A stretch of DNA of 64,000 nt, from assembly GCF_030464365.1 (NCBI RefSeq), contig NZ_VCYI01000008.1:1-64000 (forward strand). Reading direction: 5' to 3'. The notes under the pieces are model-generated. The model did no database searches. It was not told the DNA's origin and saw only the letters and a program-made list of their open reading frames with translations. This DNA is from Methanoculleus methanifontis (GTDB lineage: Archaea > Halobacteriota > Methanomicrobia > Methanomicrobiales > Methanoculleaceae). Below are positions 7,059 through 16,881 of this stretch, in pieces (positions within the stretch are counted from its first letter, which is position 1; each line of letters opens with the position of its first letter). The position numbers and the translations under genes were made by a program.

Positions 7059-8156
7059 TTACTCGGGAAGGTCTTCCCAGCGATCCTTGAACTGCTTCTC
7101 GACGCCCGGGAGGGTGGTGTACTCCATCTCCTCGAGCGAGAGGCGGTGCGGCTCAAACGGTCCGTGGGCCCGGAGCACGCTGGAGAGCTCGCAGCACTGG
7201 TCGCGGACGCGGTTGAACGCCGGGTCGTCGAACATGTCGGCAGGCCCGATCAGCTTCCCGTTGCAGACCTGGAACCCGAGACAGATGACCCGGGGTGGTC
7301 CGTCGAACTGGGTGCAGTTTGCGTCGCAGACGCCGACAGGCATGAACGGCCCGTGGTGCGAGCCGCGCATCCAGCCGGCCACGAGGATGGGCGTCCTGAA
7401 GGGGTCGATGACCTCGCCCACCGCCGGGAATCCGCTCTGCGCCCGGACGACCATGACCGGGTCGTCTTTGCCGACGTACCGGCCGGCCATCAGGTTCAGC
7501 CGCTGGGTGCTGGTGGACGCCCCTATCAGGCCGTCCCTCTTCCAGACGTACTTGATCACGTAGCGGCTCGGCGCTCCGATATAGGCAAGAAGGCTGTAGG
7601 ACTCTTCGGGTGTGTTGAAGAGGATCTTGCGCTTCTTTATGACGTCGTGGACCTCAAAGGTGAATCCCTCGTGCAGCGACGGGTCGATGACGAGGCCGGA
7701 CGTGCTGAAGGGGTCGGCGAAGATCTTGTAGAGGAAGTAGTTCCACGCTCCGGGCTCGGTCTTGTCGGCCATGAAGATCAGGATCGGGTCGGAACCCCGC
7801 TCTTCGAACTCCATCTCGGCGACACCGGGTCCCATCCCCTTGACGTTGCCGCTGAACGCATCTCCGAGCAGGTCCTGCCCGGCGCCGTAGAGTTTCATCT
7901 CCTTGGCGAGTCCGGCGCACTCCATGAAGATATCCCACGCCAGCTTGTGGATCTCTTCATTGTCCTCCCCTTTGGTGTGCGTCATGATCAACTCGAGGTC
8001 GTCACCGCAGTGGGTGACGTACGAGTCGATGAGGATGCTGCCTTCTGCTTCCTTGAGTCTCCGGGCGGCCACCTCAAGGATCTTCGGGTGGGTTCGGGAG
8101 TGCCCCGGGAAACTGCCTATATCTGCTTTAATTACGGACACGGTGGTCTTAACCAT
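7059..8156 (-). CDS. fbp: Fructose-1,6-bisphosphate aldolase/phosphatase
   Basis: A 365-residue bifunctional archaeal enzyme that condenses dihydroxyacetone phosphate with glyceraldehyde 3-phosphate and then removes the 1-phosphate to give fructose 6-phosphate, committing carbon to gluconeogenesis. Mg-binding residues are visible in KADIGSFPGHS, CGDDLEL and GAGQDLLGD. The Schiff-base Lys and its catalytic Tyr partner are in KYVWKRDG (Tyr203, Lys206). Length and motifs are intact. A T-run right after the stop (A7 at 7049-7055 on plus) is a likely terminator, and ATATAC-like sequence near 8213-8220 a likely TATA box. Confidence 0.95.
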   Translation of the reverse strand: MVKTTVSVIKADIGSFPGHSRTHPKILEVAARRLKEAEGSILIDSYVTHCGDDLELIMTHTKGEDNEEIHKLAWDIFMECAGLAKEMKLYGAGQDLLGDAFSGNVKGMGPGVAEMEFEERGSDPILIFMADKTEPGAWNYFLYKIFADPFSTSGLVIDPSLHEGFTFEVHDVIKKRKILFNTPEESYSLLAYIGAPSRYVIKYVWKRDGLIGASTSTQRLNLMAGRYVGKDDPVMVVRAQSGFPAVGEVIDPFRTPILVAGWMRGSHHGPFMPVGVCDANCTQFDGPPRVICLGFQVCNGKLIGPADMFDDPAFNRVRDQCCELSSVLRAHGPFEPHRLSLEEMEYTTLPGVEKQFKDRWEDLPE

Positions 8157-8233
8157 ATAATCACCACTACCTGGACGGGCGTAGCCCTTACGACTAGTAG
8201 ATAGGTATTACTGTATATGTAGGTGTTGTTGCC

Positions 8234-8476
8234 TTGAAAAAAGGTTGGCTACGGCAATCTGTCTGCAGGTTCGTCCTTCCCGGCGATCCTTCGCGGCGGA
8301 TGCGTCTGACGGGGGCGCCGGTGCAATTATGCTGCTGTTTACTTATTGTGCCTTTTTTAGCGATTTTTTCCGTAATGGTGGCCTTTTTGAGGCCGTTATT
8401 CCGGGAAACTGATCCTGGCGGCCCCGGTGGGGCTCGCGCGTTCTCTCAGGGAGGTATTGCCGGGATGACGCCGTAA
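8234..8476 (+). CDS. Possible small membrane protein
   Basis: An 80-codon ORF starting at TTG 8234, with AGGTG eight bases upstream. One strongly hydrophobic segment (CCCLLIVPFLAIFSVMVAFL) could span the membrane. No family is recognised and codon use is unremarkable, so it may be chance. From 8477 to 8606 I see no gene. Confidence 0.3.
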   Translation: MKKGWLRQSVCRFVLPGDPSRRMRLTGAPVQLCCCLLIVPFLAIFSVMVAFLRPLFRETDPGGPGGARAFSQGGIAGMTP

Positions 8477-8606
8477 GATGCGGCCGGGCGAGAGGAATGC
8501 GGCACCTGGAGACTGATCTACCGGCTCCTTCACGTGCGGATGCCGCTCTCGGCGAAAAAATATTGCGGCGCTGCCAGGATGCCGGGCCGGCAGGCAGCTT
8601 GATGTC

Positions 8607-9059
8607 TCAGTCGATCCTGATCGACTTGCCCCGGGAAAATTTGACTTCCAGGACACCGTGCTTGCATCTCGACTGCATGGAGTCGGCGTCCACGCCCGGC
8701 ACCTCCACCGAGGTCAGCTGGTTGCCGCCGGCAATGATCGTCAGCGTCCCGTTGATGAGTGACAGGTGAATATTCTCCTTCTCGACACCCGGGAGATCGA
8801 TTGCCACCGTCACGTCGTCATCGGTCGTGTACATCTCTGCAATCGGTTCGATGGTCCCCTCGGAAGAGGGTTCTTCTGGCTCTGCTACGGGGGCCGCTTC
8901 CGTTGCCGGGATCTCTGGCTTTCCGGCCTCATGAAGGACGATCTTGAATCCGTAGGCAAACGGCTTGTTCTGATCTCCTTGCTCTTTGAGCCCCTGCTCC
9001 ATGAGGCGTTTCATCAATTCGTTGAGTTGCTCGAAGATGTCTGGTGGACTGTCACTCAT
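8607..9059 (-). CDS. Hsp20/alpha-crystallin small heat shock protein
   Basis: A 150-residue chaperone. The N-terminus is helical (IFEQLNELMKRLMEQGLKE), an acidic Pro/Glu linker follows, and the alpha-crystallin domain occupies about 75-145 (VTVAIDLPGVEKENIHLSL, then GVLEVKFSRGKSI). Family members hold unfolding proteins in a refoldable state. I start it at ATG 9059 (MSDSPPDIF); the ORF is open to 9122 but the added residues look non-coding. It lies 82 bp behind Cdc48, so unfolding and holding functions may be co-expressed. Confidence 0.85.
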   Translation of the reverse strand: MSDSPPDIFEQLNELMKRLMEQGLKEQGDQNKPFAYGFKIVLHEAGKPEIPATEAAPVAEPEEPSSEGTIEPIAEMYTTDDDVTVAIDLPGVEKENIHLSLINGTLTIIAGGNQLTSVEVPGVDADSMQSRCKHGVLEVKFSRGKSIRID

Positions 9060-9141
9060 GTGCATCACGTTGTTCCTATCCCTGTTGGTGGGGGCCGGAT
9101 GCCCCCCAAGGGAGCGCCTCACGGGCAGGGGGGCGCTCCCG

Positions 9142-11568
9142 TCAGAACGCCGTACCCATCTGGGGCAGCGGGCGTTCCATTTTGGCCTTCAACTCCTTTG
9201 TGAGACGCTTGATCTCGCCGAAGTCTTTCTTTCTCCGGTAGACCGCATCTTTGAGGGCCTGCGTGAGATCTTTGACTTCCTGGTCGACCTTCCCGGTCTC
9301 CCGCATCCCGGCACGGTTGATCGTCGAGACGGCGTCTTCGAGTGCCGACCGCTGCTCCTGGTTGTAGAGTATCTGCCAGGAATGGCGTTCGTTCTCCTCC
9401 AGCCGGTCGATACCGAGCGTGCCTCTCACGCGGGTGAGGGCATCCTCGAAGTGGTTCTTCGTGATCCTCACGTTGCCGATTGCCTGGCGCCGTTCTTCCT
9501 CGGTCTTCCCTCCCATTGCGGCGATGAACTCGCGCATGGCGGAAGTTTTTGCCTCGCGGACCAGCGCTTCGATGTCGGCACCGACGTAACCCTCGGTCCT
9601 GTCGACCAGTTCCTCGATGTCCACGTCGTTTGCAAGGATCTCCCTGTTCTTCAGGTACACTTCGAAGATCTTCTTCCTGCCTTCCCGGTCGGGCGGCGGA
9701 ACGTAGATGATCCGGTCCAATCTGCCGGGGCGAAGCAGCGCTTCGTCCAACATGTCCGGGCGGTTGGTAGCGCCGAGAACCACGACATTGTTGAGCTCTT
9801 CGAGGCCGTCGAGCTCTGTCAGGATCTGGCTTACCACACTTTCAGTTACGTGCGATGATCCTATATAAGATCCACGTTTGGGCATAAGCGCATCAATCTC
9901 GTCGAAAAAGATAATCGACGGTGCTGCTTGCCTTGCTTTCCTGAATACCTGCCGAACTCCGCGTTCCGATTCTCCGACCCATTTCGAGAGGAGTTCCGGG
10001 CCTTTTACTGAGATGAAATTGCTTTCGCTCTCGTTTGCGACCGCCTTTGCAAGGAGGGTCTTGCCCGTTCCGGGGGGGCCGAATAGCAGGATGCCGCGGG
10101 GGGGTTCGGTGTCGAGCGACGCGAATATCTCCGGATATTTGAGCGGCCACTCAACGGCTTCCGCAAGCTCTCCCTTTACGTCTTCGAGCCCGCCGACGTC
10201 CTCCCAGTTGACATCCGGTATCTCTACGAGCACCTCCCGCATCGCGCTCGGCTCGACGTGCTTGTGCGCTTCGATGAAGTCCTCGTTCGTGACGCGGAGC
10301 TGGTCGATGATCTCGGCGGGGATCTCCTCTTCGATCTTGATATGCGGTATGATCCCGCGCAGTGCGTGCATCGCCGCTTCTTTTGCGAGCAGTGCGATGT
10401 CGGCGCCGACGAAGCCGTGCGTGGAGCGGGCATACTCTTCAAGGTTCACGTCATCGGCAAGCGGCATGCCGCGCGTGTGGATCTGGAAGACCTGCTGCCG
10501 TCCCTTGGTGTCGGGGATGCCGATCTCAATCTCGCGGTCGAACCGGCCACCGCGCCGGAGGGCGGGGTCGATTATGTCCGGGAGATTTGTTGCGGCGATC
10601 ACCACGACCTGGCCCCGGGTCTTCAACCCGTCCATCAGGGCGAGCAACTGGGCGACGATCCGGCGCTCGACCTCGCCCTTCACCTCTTCGCGCTTGGGTG
10701 CGATCGAGTCGATCTCGTCGATGAAGATGATCGAGGGTGCGTTCTCCTGCGCTTCCTCAAAGACCTCCCGCAGGCGTTCTTCGGACTCGCCGTAGTACTT
10801 GCTCATGATCTCGGGCCCCGAGAGCGTGATGAAGTGTGCGTCCACCTCGTTCGCTACCGCTTTTGCGATCAGGGTCTTCCCCGTTCCAGGCGGGCCGTAG
10901 AGCAGGACGCCTTTGGGGGGCTCGACACCCAGGCGTTCGAAGAGTTCGGGGTGCCGGAGCGGGAGCTCGATCATCTCCCGGACGAGCTGCAACTCGCGGT
11001 CGAGACCGCCGATGTCCTCGTAGTGAACGTCGGCCGCCGCCGTCTCCCGTCGCCCTTCCTTGGGCTCGTACGGGGTCTCCTTCAGCTCGATTTCGGTGCT
11101 GTCGGTGACGATGGCGATGCCTTTCGGCGCCACCCTGGCGATCGCGAACGTAAGCGGGTTACCGAGGATGTTGACCCTGATGAGTTGCCCCTCGGTGACG
11201 GGCCTGCCGCGAAGGATCCTTCCCAGGTACTGCTCACCGCCCACCAGGCGGATGGGCTGGGTCGGCTGGATGGTTACCTTCTTTGCGTAGCCTGCTTCGG
11301 TCTTCCTGATCCGGACGTTTTCGTCGATCCCCGACCCGACGTTGCTCCGGGTGTTGCCGTCGATGCGCAGGATCGCCTTGCCGGTGTCCTGAGGGAAACC
11401 GGGCCAGACGAGTGTCGCCGCCTTATGGCGTCCCTCGACCTCGATGACATCGCCGCTGACCATATCGAGCGCCTTCATGGTGTCGATGCTCAGTCTGGCA
11501 ATTCCCCGGCCGGCATCTTCGTGAGCCGCCTCCTTGATGGTTACCTCAACGGATTCGGTATTGGCCAT
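9142..11568 (-). CDS. Cdc48/VAT-type double AAA+ ATPase
   Basis: An 808-residue unfoldase of the p97/Cdc48 family. It has the N-terminal double-psi barrel and clam domain (1-180), D1 with Walker A GPPGTGKT near 225 and Walker [16 protein letters not shown], and D2 with Walker A near 496 and [15 protein letters not shown]. The archaeal protein forms a hexamer that unfolds substrates, often for the proteasome. A TATA box (11617-11628) and AGGAGGAG ribosome site support the start. All catalytic residues appear intact. Confidence 0.96.
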   Translation of the reverse strand: MANTESVEVTIKEAAHEDAGRGIARLSIDTMKALDMVSGDVIEVEGRHKAATLVWPGFPQDTGKAILRIDGNTRSNVGSGIDENVRIRKTEAGYAKKVTIQPTQPIRLVGGEQYLGRILRGRPVTEGQLIRVNILGNPLTFAIARVAPKGIAIVTDSTEIELKETPYEPKEGRRETAAADVHYEDIGGLDRELQLVREMIELPLRHPELFERLGVEPPKGVLLYGPPGTGKTLIAKAVANEVDAHFITLSGPEIMSKYYGESEERLREVFEEAQENAPSIIFIDEIDSIAPKREEVKGEVERRIVAQLLALMDGLKTRGQVVVIAATNLPDIIDPALRRGGRFDREIEIGIPDTKGRQQVFQIHTRGMPLADDVNLEEYARSTHGFVGADIALLAKEAAMHALRGIIPHIKIEEEIPAEIIDQLRVTNEDFIEAHKHVEPSAMREVLVEIPDVNWEDVGGLEDVKGELAEAVEWPLKYPEIFASLDTEPPRGILLFGPPGTGKTLLAKAVANESESNFISVKGPELLSKWVGESERGVRQVFRKARQAAPSIIFFDEIDALMPKRGSYIGSSHVTESVVSQILTELDGLEELNNVVVLGATNRPDMLDEALLRPGRLDRIIYVPPPDREGRKKIFEVYLKNREILANDVDIEELVDRTEGYVGADIEALVREAKTSAMREFIAAMGGKTEEERRQAIGNVRITKNHFEDALTRVRGTLGIDRLEENERHSWQILYNQEQRSALEDAVSTINRAGMRETGKVDQEVKDLTQALKDAVYRRKKDFGEIKRLTKELKAKMERPLPQMGTAF

Positions 11569-11616
11569 GTGAACAATCTCCTCCTGTAGGGTTTACCATA
11601 GGTAAGTGCTGTCCAC

Positions 11617-11628
11617 TATTTATATTTT
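11617..11628 (-). promoter_or_regulatory. TATA box of cdc48
   Basis: The minus strand reads AAAATATAAATAG; transcription should start near 11595, giving a leader of about 27 bases with an AGGAGGAG ribosome site. Confidence 0.6.
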
Positions 11629-11632
11629 TTCC

Positions 11633-12208
11633 CTAAACCGCCCTCCCGTTCTGCCGGATGATCCCCTTTTCCGTAACGATGTAGTCCATCTTCACGTCGT
11701 TTTCATCGGCAGGAATGCAGTCCGCCTGCTGGCAGGAGAACGCGATGCCGATTTTTTTTGGGTGGGGATACTGGCAGAGGAAGCGGTCGTAGTATCCCGC
11801 GCCGTAGCCGAGCCGGTTCCCTTCGGCGTCGAAGGCGAGCATCGGTATGACGACGGCCTCGACGTCCTCGGGCTGTGCGGGAAGTTCGTGGCCGATCGGC
11901 TCGGGGACGCTAAACGTGCTCGGAATAAGGACCGAAGGGTCGGGGAGGTAGGAGAGGCGGAGGCTACAGGTCTCTCGTTCGATGATGGGCACGACGACCC
12001 GCACGCCCCGGCGGTTCAGGGTCGCGATCAGGCCTTTTGTCTCGGCCTCCAGGGGTTTCGAGACGTAGACCATGACGGTCTCAAATCCGTCGAGGAGGTC
12101 GAGAAGCCGCTGCTCGATGCCTGCGCTGTATGCGGCGATCTCCTCCGGAGAGAGGAGCGCCCGGGCCTCCTTTGCCCGCAGGCGAAGGGCTGCCTTTGTC
12201 TGGCTCAT
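11633..12208 (-). CDS. 5-formyltetrahydrofolate cyclo-ligase family protein
   Basis: A 191-residue protein of the YgfA/MTHFS family. Conserved features are the N-terminal KAALRLRAKEAR helix, the VVIPMLAFDAEGNRLGYGAG nucleotide/folate motif with following GYYDRFL, and the IGIAFSCQQ strand. The bacterial enzyme converts 5-formyl-THF to methenyl-THF with ATP. In methanogens, which use tetrahydromethanopterin, the substrate may differ. ATG 12208 (MSQTKAAL) is preferred over the upstream TTG/GTG extensions because the extra residues do not fit the family. Confidence 0.85.
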   Translation of the reverse strand: MSQTKAALRLRAKEARALLSPEEIAAYSAGIEQRLLDLLDGFETVMVYVSKPLEAETKGLIATLNRRGVRVVVPIIERETCSLRLSYLPDPSVLIPSTFSVPEPIGHELPAQPEDVEAVVIPMLAFDAEGNRLGYGAGYYDRFLCQYPHPKKIGIAFSCQQADCIPADENDVKMDYIVTEKGIIRQNGRAV

Positions 12209-12267
12209 TGCATGAGAGTTTGGCTCAATCAGACCATAAAGGATGCATGCCAAAAAGGCAGGGGGGC

Positions 12268-12684
12268 CTACTTATCCGCGTCCTGCCCTTCGCCGCAGAC
12301 CTCCCGGTACCGGCGGAGGGAGGAGGCAAGGACTTTGGTCTTCCCGATCATCGCGGCGATCTGGAGGACGTCGAGGATCTCGTCGCGGGACGCGCCTTCC
12401 TTCAGCGCGGCTTTCATGTGGACCTTCAGGCAGTCGTCTGCCCCGGCCCCGGCTGCCGCTGCCATGGTGACCAGCTCCGCAGTCTTTGCATCGAGGGATT
12501 TGGGGCGGGAGAACCGGTAATCGGCGAGGGTGGAGAGCGCGAAGGTGTCGGGCCGGTTCCGGAGGATGGAGAAGATGAACGGCATGACGCCGAGCATCTC
12601 CCCTATGTCTGCCATGATGTCATCGCCGAGGTCGTCTGCGTGGGCAAGAAAGTCGTCTATGAGTTTTTCGTTCTCGAGTTTCAT
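12268..12684 (-). CDS. Carboxymuconolactone decarboxylase/AhpD-like protein
   Basis: A 138-residue all-helical protein of the CMD/AhpD superfamily. The motif ADDCLKVHMKAAL keeps one Cys and the His of the active site, but lacks the second Cys of the CxxC seen in AhpD peroxidases, so a thiol peroxidase role is uncertain. ATG 12684 follows GAGG. It runs in the same direction as the cyclo-ligase gene 59 bp downstream. Confidence 0.8.
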   Translation of the reverse strand: MKLENEKLIDDFLAHADDLGDDIMADIGEMLGVMPFIFSILRNRPDTFALSTLADYRFSRPKSLDAKTAELVTMAAAAGAGADDCLKVHMKAALKEGASRDEILDVLQIAAMIGKTKVLASSLRRYREVCGEGQDADK

Positions 12685-13261
12685 TGAGGTATCCTCGTAT
12701 GGAGATGTGGGTGAGACGGGAGGATAATGGTGCGGTTTTTGGTTCGGGCGGGGGTGGTGGGAGCAGGAGAGAGGGGTGCGGAATTTCATCTGGAAGATTG
12801 TCTCGAACCTGATGGCTGCTTAGACGCTTATCCCTCCAGCAGTTATAGAGCCCGGTCCACGGATTTCGTGGGGATATCGCCACGGGGGGAGGGGTTTCAG
12901 GGGAGGGGGTCTCCCCCTCCCCCGTCTCCACGAAATGGATGTTATGCCTGTAACCCCCACTCGAAGACCTTCGGTCTTCTCAAGCTCCGGACGTCCCGTC
13001 CGTCGCACCCCGCCCGGCCTCCGGCCTCCTCACTCGCACCTTCGCACCTGCGGTGCTCAAACTCCGTTCCTGATGGAACATCGTTCTTCGGTGCTCATGC
13101 TCCGGCCCTAGAGCCCGTCGCACCCCGCCCCAGGGGGCGGGGGCAGTCATGGCGATACTCCCACGGTCCACTGTACCGAGCTGCTGGAAACGAACAGCCC
13201 TCGCTCTTCAGTGGAATACAAATAAAATAGATGGGAGCGCCCCTCTGCTCTCCAACCCCAC
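12685..13261. repeat. Noncoding stretch with dispersed GC-rich repeats
   Basis: I see no gene here. The part at 12960-12988 (CTCGAAGACC ... CAAGCTCC) matches 27 of 29 bases with 48764-48792, and the GCACCTGCGGTGCTCA segment that follows also has a relative at 48.93 kb. The stretch contains several short palindromes (GACCTTCGGTC, GCCTCCGGCC). It looks like a genome-dispersed intergenic repeat. Confidence 0.55.
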
Positions 13262-14536
13262 TCAGAAGTTAAAGTGCCGCCCGACGATCTTCAGCGCACA
13301 GTAGTCACCGCACATCGTGCAGGCGTCGGCGTCGGCCGGCATCCGCTCGTCCCGGATCTTCCGGGCGCGCTCGGGGTTCATCGCGACCGCAAACTGCCGA
13401 TCCCAGTCGAGGTCGCGTCGGGCGTGGCCCATCTCGAGGTCGTCGTCGCGCTTCCTGAGTTTGATCATATCCCCGACGTGGGCGGCGATCCTCGAACTCA
13501 TGACGCCCTCGTAGACCTCCTCGGGGGTGGGGAGCGCCAGGTGCTCGGCCGGCGTCACGTAGCAGATGAAGTCCGCGCCGTATGAGGAGGAGAGCGCGGC
13601 CCCGATGGCGGCCACCCGGTCGTCGTAGCCGGGCGCGATGTCGGTGACGAGCGGTCCGAGCATGTAGAACGGTCTCCGGTTGGTGACGCGCTTCTGCAGG
13701 ACGACGTTCGTCTCGATCTCGTCGACCGGGATATGCCCCGGCCCCTCGATGATCGTCTGTACGCCTTCCGCATGTGCCTTGTCGGCAAGCTCCGCGTTGA
13801 TGAGCAGTTCCTGGACCTGGGCGCGGTCGGTCGCGTCGTGAACCGCTCCCGCCCGCATCCCGTTGCCGAACGAGAGGGTGACCTCGTGCTCCTTGAGTAT
13901 CTCAAGGAGGTAGTCGAACTCAGAATAGAGCGGGTTCTCCTTTTCGTTATGGAGCATCCACGCGGTCATGAAGGCACCGCCCCGGGAGACGAGGCCGCCG
14001 TGCCGCCCCTGGTTCTTCAGGCGCTTCATCGTCTCGTAGTTGATCCCGGTGTGGATTGCCATGAAATTGGTGCCGATCTTCGCCTGCTCAGCCGTGATCC
14101 GGAAGAGGTCGTCCTCTTCCATGTTGACGACCGCCCCGTGCTTCCGGGCGGCTTCGATGAACGCCTGGTAGAGCGGCACCGACCCGACCGAGAGGGTGGT
14201 CGCCTCGACCACCCGGCGCCGGATCTCTAAAAAGTCGCCGCCGGTGGAGAGTTCCATCAGCGTATCGGCACCGGCGAGCTCGCCCTGCCGGGCCTTCTCG
14301 ACCTCCATATCAATATCGACGATGTCTGAAGACGTTCCGATGCTTGCGTTGACTTTTGTACGAAGCCCTTCGCCGATACCGCAGATCTTCACTTTCCGGT
14401 AGGGGGAGACCGGAATGACGATGTGACCCTCGGCCACGCCGCGCCGGACGAAATCTTCGGTAACTCCCTCCGCTGCTGCGACGATCCGCATCTCTTCAGT
14501 GATGACGCCGTTTCGGGCGTCTTCTATGAGACCCAT
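13262..14536 (-). CDS. thiC: Phosphomethylpyrimidine synthase
   Basis: A 424-residue radical SAM enzyme that rearranges aminoimidazole ribotide to hydroxymethylpyrimidine phosphate for thiamine. The C-terminal cluster motif is CTMCGDYC (Cx2Cx4C), and typical core motifs are present (IGTSSD, LMELSTGGD, EGPGHIP, LGPLVTDIAPGYD, YVTPAEHL). ATG 14536 (MGLIEDARNG) is the likely start; upstream codons do not fit. A TTGATAAAGG-type TATA box at about 14560-14570 would give a leaderless message. I found no TPP riboswitch. Confidence 0.93.
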   Translation of the reverse strand: MGLIEDARNGVITEEMRIVAAAEGVTEDFVRRGVAEGHIVIPVSPYRKVKICGIGEGLRTKVNASIGTSSDIVDIDMEVEKARQGELAGADTLMELSTGGDFLEIRRRVVEATTLSVGSVPLYQAFIEAARKHGAVVNMEEDDLFRITAEQAKIGTNFMAIHTGINYETMKRLKNQGRHGGLVSRGGAFMTAWMLHNEKENPLYSEFDYLLEILKEHEVTLSFGNGMRAGAVHDATDRAQVQELLINAELADKAHAEGVQTIIEGPGHIPVDEIETNVVLQKRVTNRRPFYMLGPLVTDIAPGYDDRVAAIGAALSSSYGADFICYVTPAEHLALPTPEEVYEGVMSSRIAAHVGDMIKLRKRDDDLEMGHARRDLDWDRQFAVAMNPERARKIRDERMPADADACTMCGDYCALKIVGRHFNF

Positions 14537-14711
14537 GGCCCTATATTTACAGAAAAGAGTTGATAAAGGCTTGTTTTTAGGATCGGGGCTAAATTGGGCT
14601 TGTTCTCTCGACAAGTAAACTTGACTTTACCTTATTCAGATCTTGTTTCATAGCCGGAAAGCCAAGGCTTACAAGAGATTGAGGAGCATCTCTTTACCGC
14701 CTGGTGATCAT

Positions 14712-15410
14712 TTGTACGTCAATTTCGGAGGTTTTGTCCCGCTCAGTACCGTCGACTGGCGGGGACGAGCTGCCTGCACGGTCTTTCTCCGGGGATGCCC
14801 CGCGCGCTGCTTCTACTGTCACAACATCGCTATCCAGGACGGCGAGGATCTGCGCGACGCAGACGAGATCCTCGCGATGATCCGGGAGTCCCGCACGGTT
14901 GCGGGCGCTGTGGTTTTCTCCGGCGGAGAGCCGACCCTGCAGGGCCCGGCACTCGTCCACCTCGCCGCCGCCGCCCGAAAAATGGGGTTCTCTGTGGGCC
15001 TGCACACGAACGGCATCTTTCCCCGGGTGATCGAGAACCTCCTTGACGGGGGCCTCGTCGACATGATCTCGCTCGATATCAAGACGACGTGGGAGCGTTA
15101 CGACGAACTCCTGGAACTCACCGCCGCCGATGCGGTGAAGCAGTCGCTCGCCGCCTGCAAGCGGGCGAAGGCCGACGGGAGCCTTGAGACCGGCCTGGCC
15201 GTGGTCACCCTCTTTCGGGGCCGTGAGGGAGACCTTTTGTCCATCGCGGAAGATACCCGCGGACTCGACCTCGTGCTCCAGCAGGGGGTGGCCCCGGGCT
15301 TCGTACCCCTGACCCGGGAGGAACTCGAGGCGGCAGCGGCGCCGCTCGGCCGCAGGGTTCATATACGGACCCGGGAAGGCGGCGAGGCCGTCTACGACCC
15401 CGATCCCTGA
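14712..15410 (+). CDS. Radical SAM activating enzyme, NrdG-like
   Basis: A radical SAM protein of about 232 residues with the CPARCFYCHN cluster motif (Cx3Cx2C), the GGEP glycine-rich motif in VVFSGGEPTLQG, and LHTNG. It resembles anaerobic ribonucleotide reductase activases, which make the glycyl radical on NrdD. NrdD is not nearby, so the target is inferred. I choose TTG 14712 because GGTGA lies four bases upstream and the protein then begins YVNFGGFVPLSTVDW as family members do. A TTG at 14643 would add 23 residues. Confidence 0.82.
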   Translation: MYVNFGGFVPLSTVDWRGRAACTVFLRGCPARCFYCHNIAIQDGEDLRDADEILAMIRESRTVAGAVVFSGGEPTLQGPALVHLAAAARKMGFSVGLHTNGIFPRVIENLLDGGLVDMISLDIKTTWERYDELLELTAADAVKQSLAACKRAKADGSLETGLAVVTLFRGREGDLLSIAEDTRGLDLVLQQGVAPGFVPLTREELEAAAAPLGRRVHIRTREGGEAVYDPDP

Positions 15411-15559
15411 CACCTTTCGGTGGCGTTAAGCATAATATCGACGGGAACGCACATTTATGAATACATTTGCGGCGGCCGCCGCAACCTGCATCGCCGGGAC
15501 CCTGCAGCCGGTCTCTAGTCGGCACGGCCCGCTGTTCTGGAAGATATAGGAGGAACCGG

Positions 15560-16111
15560 ATGAAGGTCATTGGAATCGTTGGTATGCCGGCAAGCGGGAA
15601 GGGAGAGGCGTCAAGGATTGCCCGGGATCTCGGGATCCCGGTCGTGGTCATGGGAGATGCCATACGGGAACGGGTGAAGGAAGCCGGGCTTCCCCCGACC
15701 GACGCGAACTTTGGCGCAATCGCCGGGAAGTTGCGCGTAGACCTCGGCATGGACGCCATCGCCCGGATCACCATCCCGAGGATCGAGGCGACGGGCGCCC
15801 CGGTGGTGCTCGTGGACGGCATCCGGGGTGACTACGAGGTGACAGTGTTCAAAAAACACTTCGCCGACTTCACGCTCGTCGGGATCGATTCGTCGTTTGC
15901 GACGCGCTACCAGCGGCTCGCGAGCCGGGGACGATCCGACGACTCCCTCACCCCCGAAGAACTGCGGATCCGCGACAGACGGGAACTCGGGTGGGGGCTC
16001 GGGCGCGCCCTGGAACAGGCGGACTGCCGGGTCACGAATGAAGCATCGCTTGAAGAGTTCGCCGCAGAGATCCGCGCCCTGCTCTGCCGGCTGGGAGGTA
16101 TAGAAGAATGA
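15560..16111 (+). CDS. UPF0200 P-loop nucleotide kinase-like protein
   Basis: A 183-residue protein with a P-loop (GIVGMPASGKGEAS) and the LID-like RGRSDD region, similar to dephospho-CoA and nucleoside monophosphate kinases and assigned to archaeal UPF0200. The true substrate is not known. ATG 15560 follows GGAGG; the ORF is open 93 bp further upstream but without family similarity. Its stop overlaps the next start as ATGA, making the first gene of a tight three-gene operon. Confidence 0.85.
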   Translation: MKVIGIVGMPASGKGEASRIARDLGIPVVVMGDAIRERVKEAGLPPTDANFGAIAGKLRVDLGMDAIARITIPRIEATGAPVVLVDGIRGDYEVTVFKKHFADFTLVGIDSSFATRYQRLASRGRSDDSLTPEELRIRDRRELGWGLGRALEQADCRVTNEASLEEFAAEIRALLCRLGGIEE

Positions 16112-16881
16112 GTCTTGTCCCGTATTTTTCAGCCTCGTCGAAGATCTGGGAGTCACGTGACTGGGTCTACGGGCTCGAAGAGATCGGGTATACCGGATGG
16201 GAGATCGTCGCCGACGGGAAGTATCGCCTGGACAACCCCGAGAACTTCGCTGCTGTCCGGGAGAACCTCGAGAGCACCGGCCTTCTCGCGACCGTGCACG
16301 CGCCATACAGCGACTTAAACCTCGCATCGTTGAACTACCCGATCTGGCGCGAGTCAATCCGCCAGACCTGCTGCTGCATCCAGCACGCGGCCGAACTGAC
16401 CGACCGGGTGACCGTTCACCCGGGTTTCGTCTCTCCGATAGGCAAGCTCGTCCCCGAGAAGGTCTGGGAGATGCAGAAGACCGCGCTCGTCGAGATCGGG
16501 AAGTGCGCGGAAGACCACGGCGTCCTCGCGTGCGTCGAGAACATGATCAGCATCAAGGACTTCCTCTGCCGCTACCCCGAGGAGATCCTTGGCCTCACCG
16601 AAGGAATCGCAGGGATCGGGATCACGCTGGATGTCGGGCACGCCAACACCAACAACCTTGTAGACGCATTCCTTACACACGTCCGGGAGGTCGATCACCT
16701 GCACATCCACGACAACCACGGACAGTCGGACGAGCACCTTGCGCTCGGCGACGGCACCATCGCCTGGGAGAAGGTCGGGCGGGTCATCGCTCGCGACTAC
16801 TCCGGCCCGGTCGTCATTGAAGGTCGGAACCTTGAAGAGGCAAAGCGGAGCCTCGCCGCATTCAGGAAGTGGTTCGTATAG
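16108..16881 (+). CDS. Sugar phosphate isomerase/epimerase (AP endonuclease 2 fold)
   Basis: A 257-residue TIM-barrel protein. Metal ligand motifs are visible: VHAPYSD, TVHPGF, CVENM, TLDVGHAN, DHLHIHDNHG and VIEGR, as in the xylose-isomerase-like/endonuclease IV superfamily. Its reaction is unknown; context with a nucleotide kinase and RNase Z suggests nucleotide or RNA metabolism but does not prove it. Start and stop both overlap neighbours. Confidence 0.82.
   Translation: MSLVPYFSASSKIWESRDWVYGLEEIGYTGWEIVADGKYRLDNPENFAAVRENLESTGLLATVHAPYSDLNLASLNYPIWRESIRQTCCCIQHAAELTDRVTVHPGFVSPIGKLVPEKVWEMQKTALVEIGKCAEDHGVLACVENMISIKDFLCRYPEEILGLTEGIAGIGITLDVGHANTNNLVDAFLTHVREVDHLHIHDNHGQSDEHLALGDGTIAWEKVGRVIARDYSGPVVIEGRNLEEAKRSLAAFRKWFV

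Noticed and set aside
7146-8204. Long plus-strand ORF of 352 codons
   Set aside because: It is antisense to the FBP aldolase/phosphatase; high-GC codon use in the real gene keeps the opposite frame open, and the product has no recognisable motif.
10258-11589. Plus-strand ORF of 443 codons opposite cdc48
   Set aside because: Shadow of a certain gene on the other strand, without motifs.
14537-14711. TPP riboswitch before thiC
   Set aside because: The region between the divergent genes is short and shows none of the conserved TPP core; the likely transcript is leaderless.
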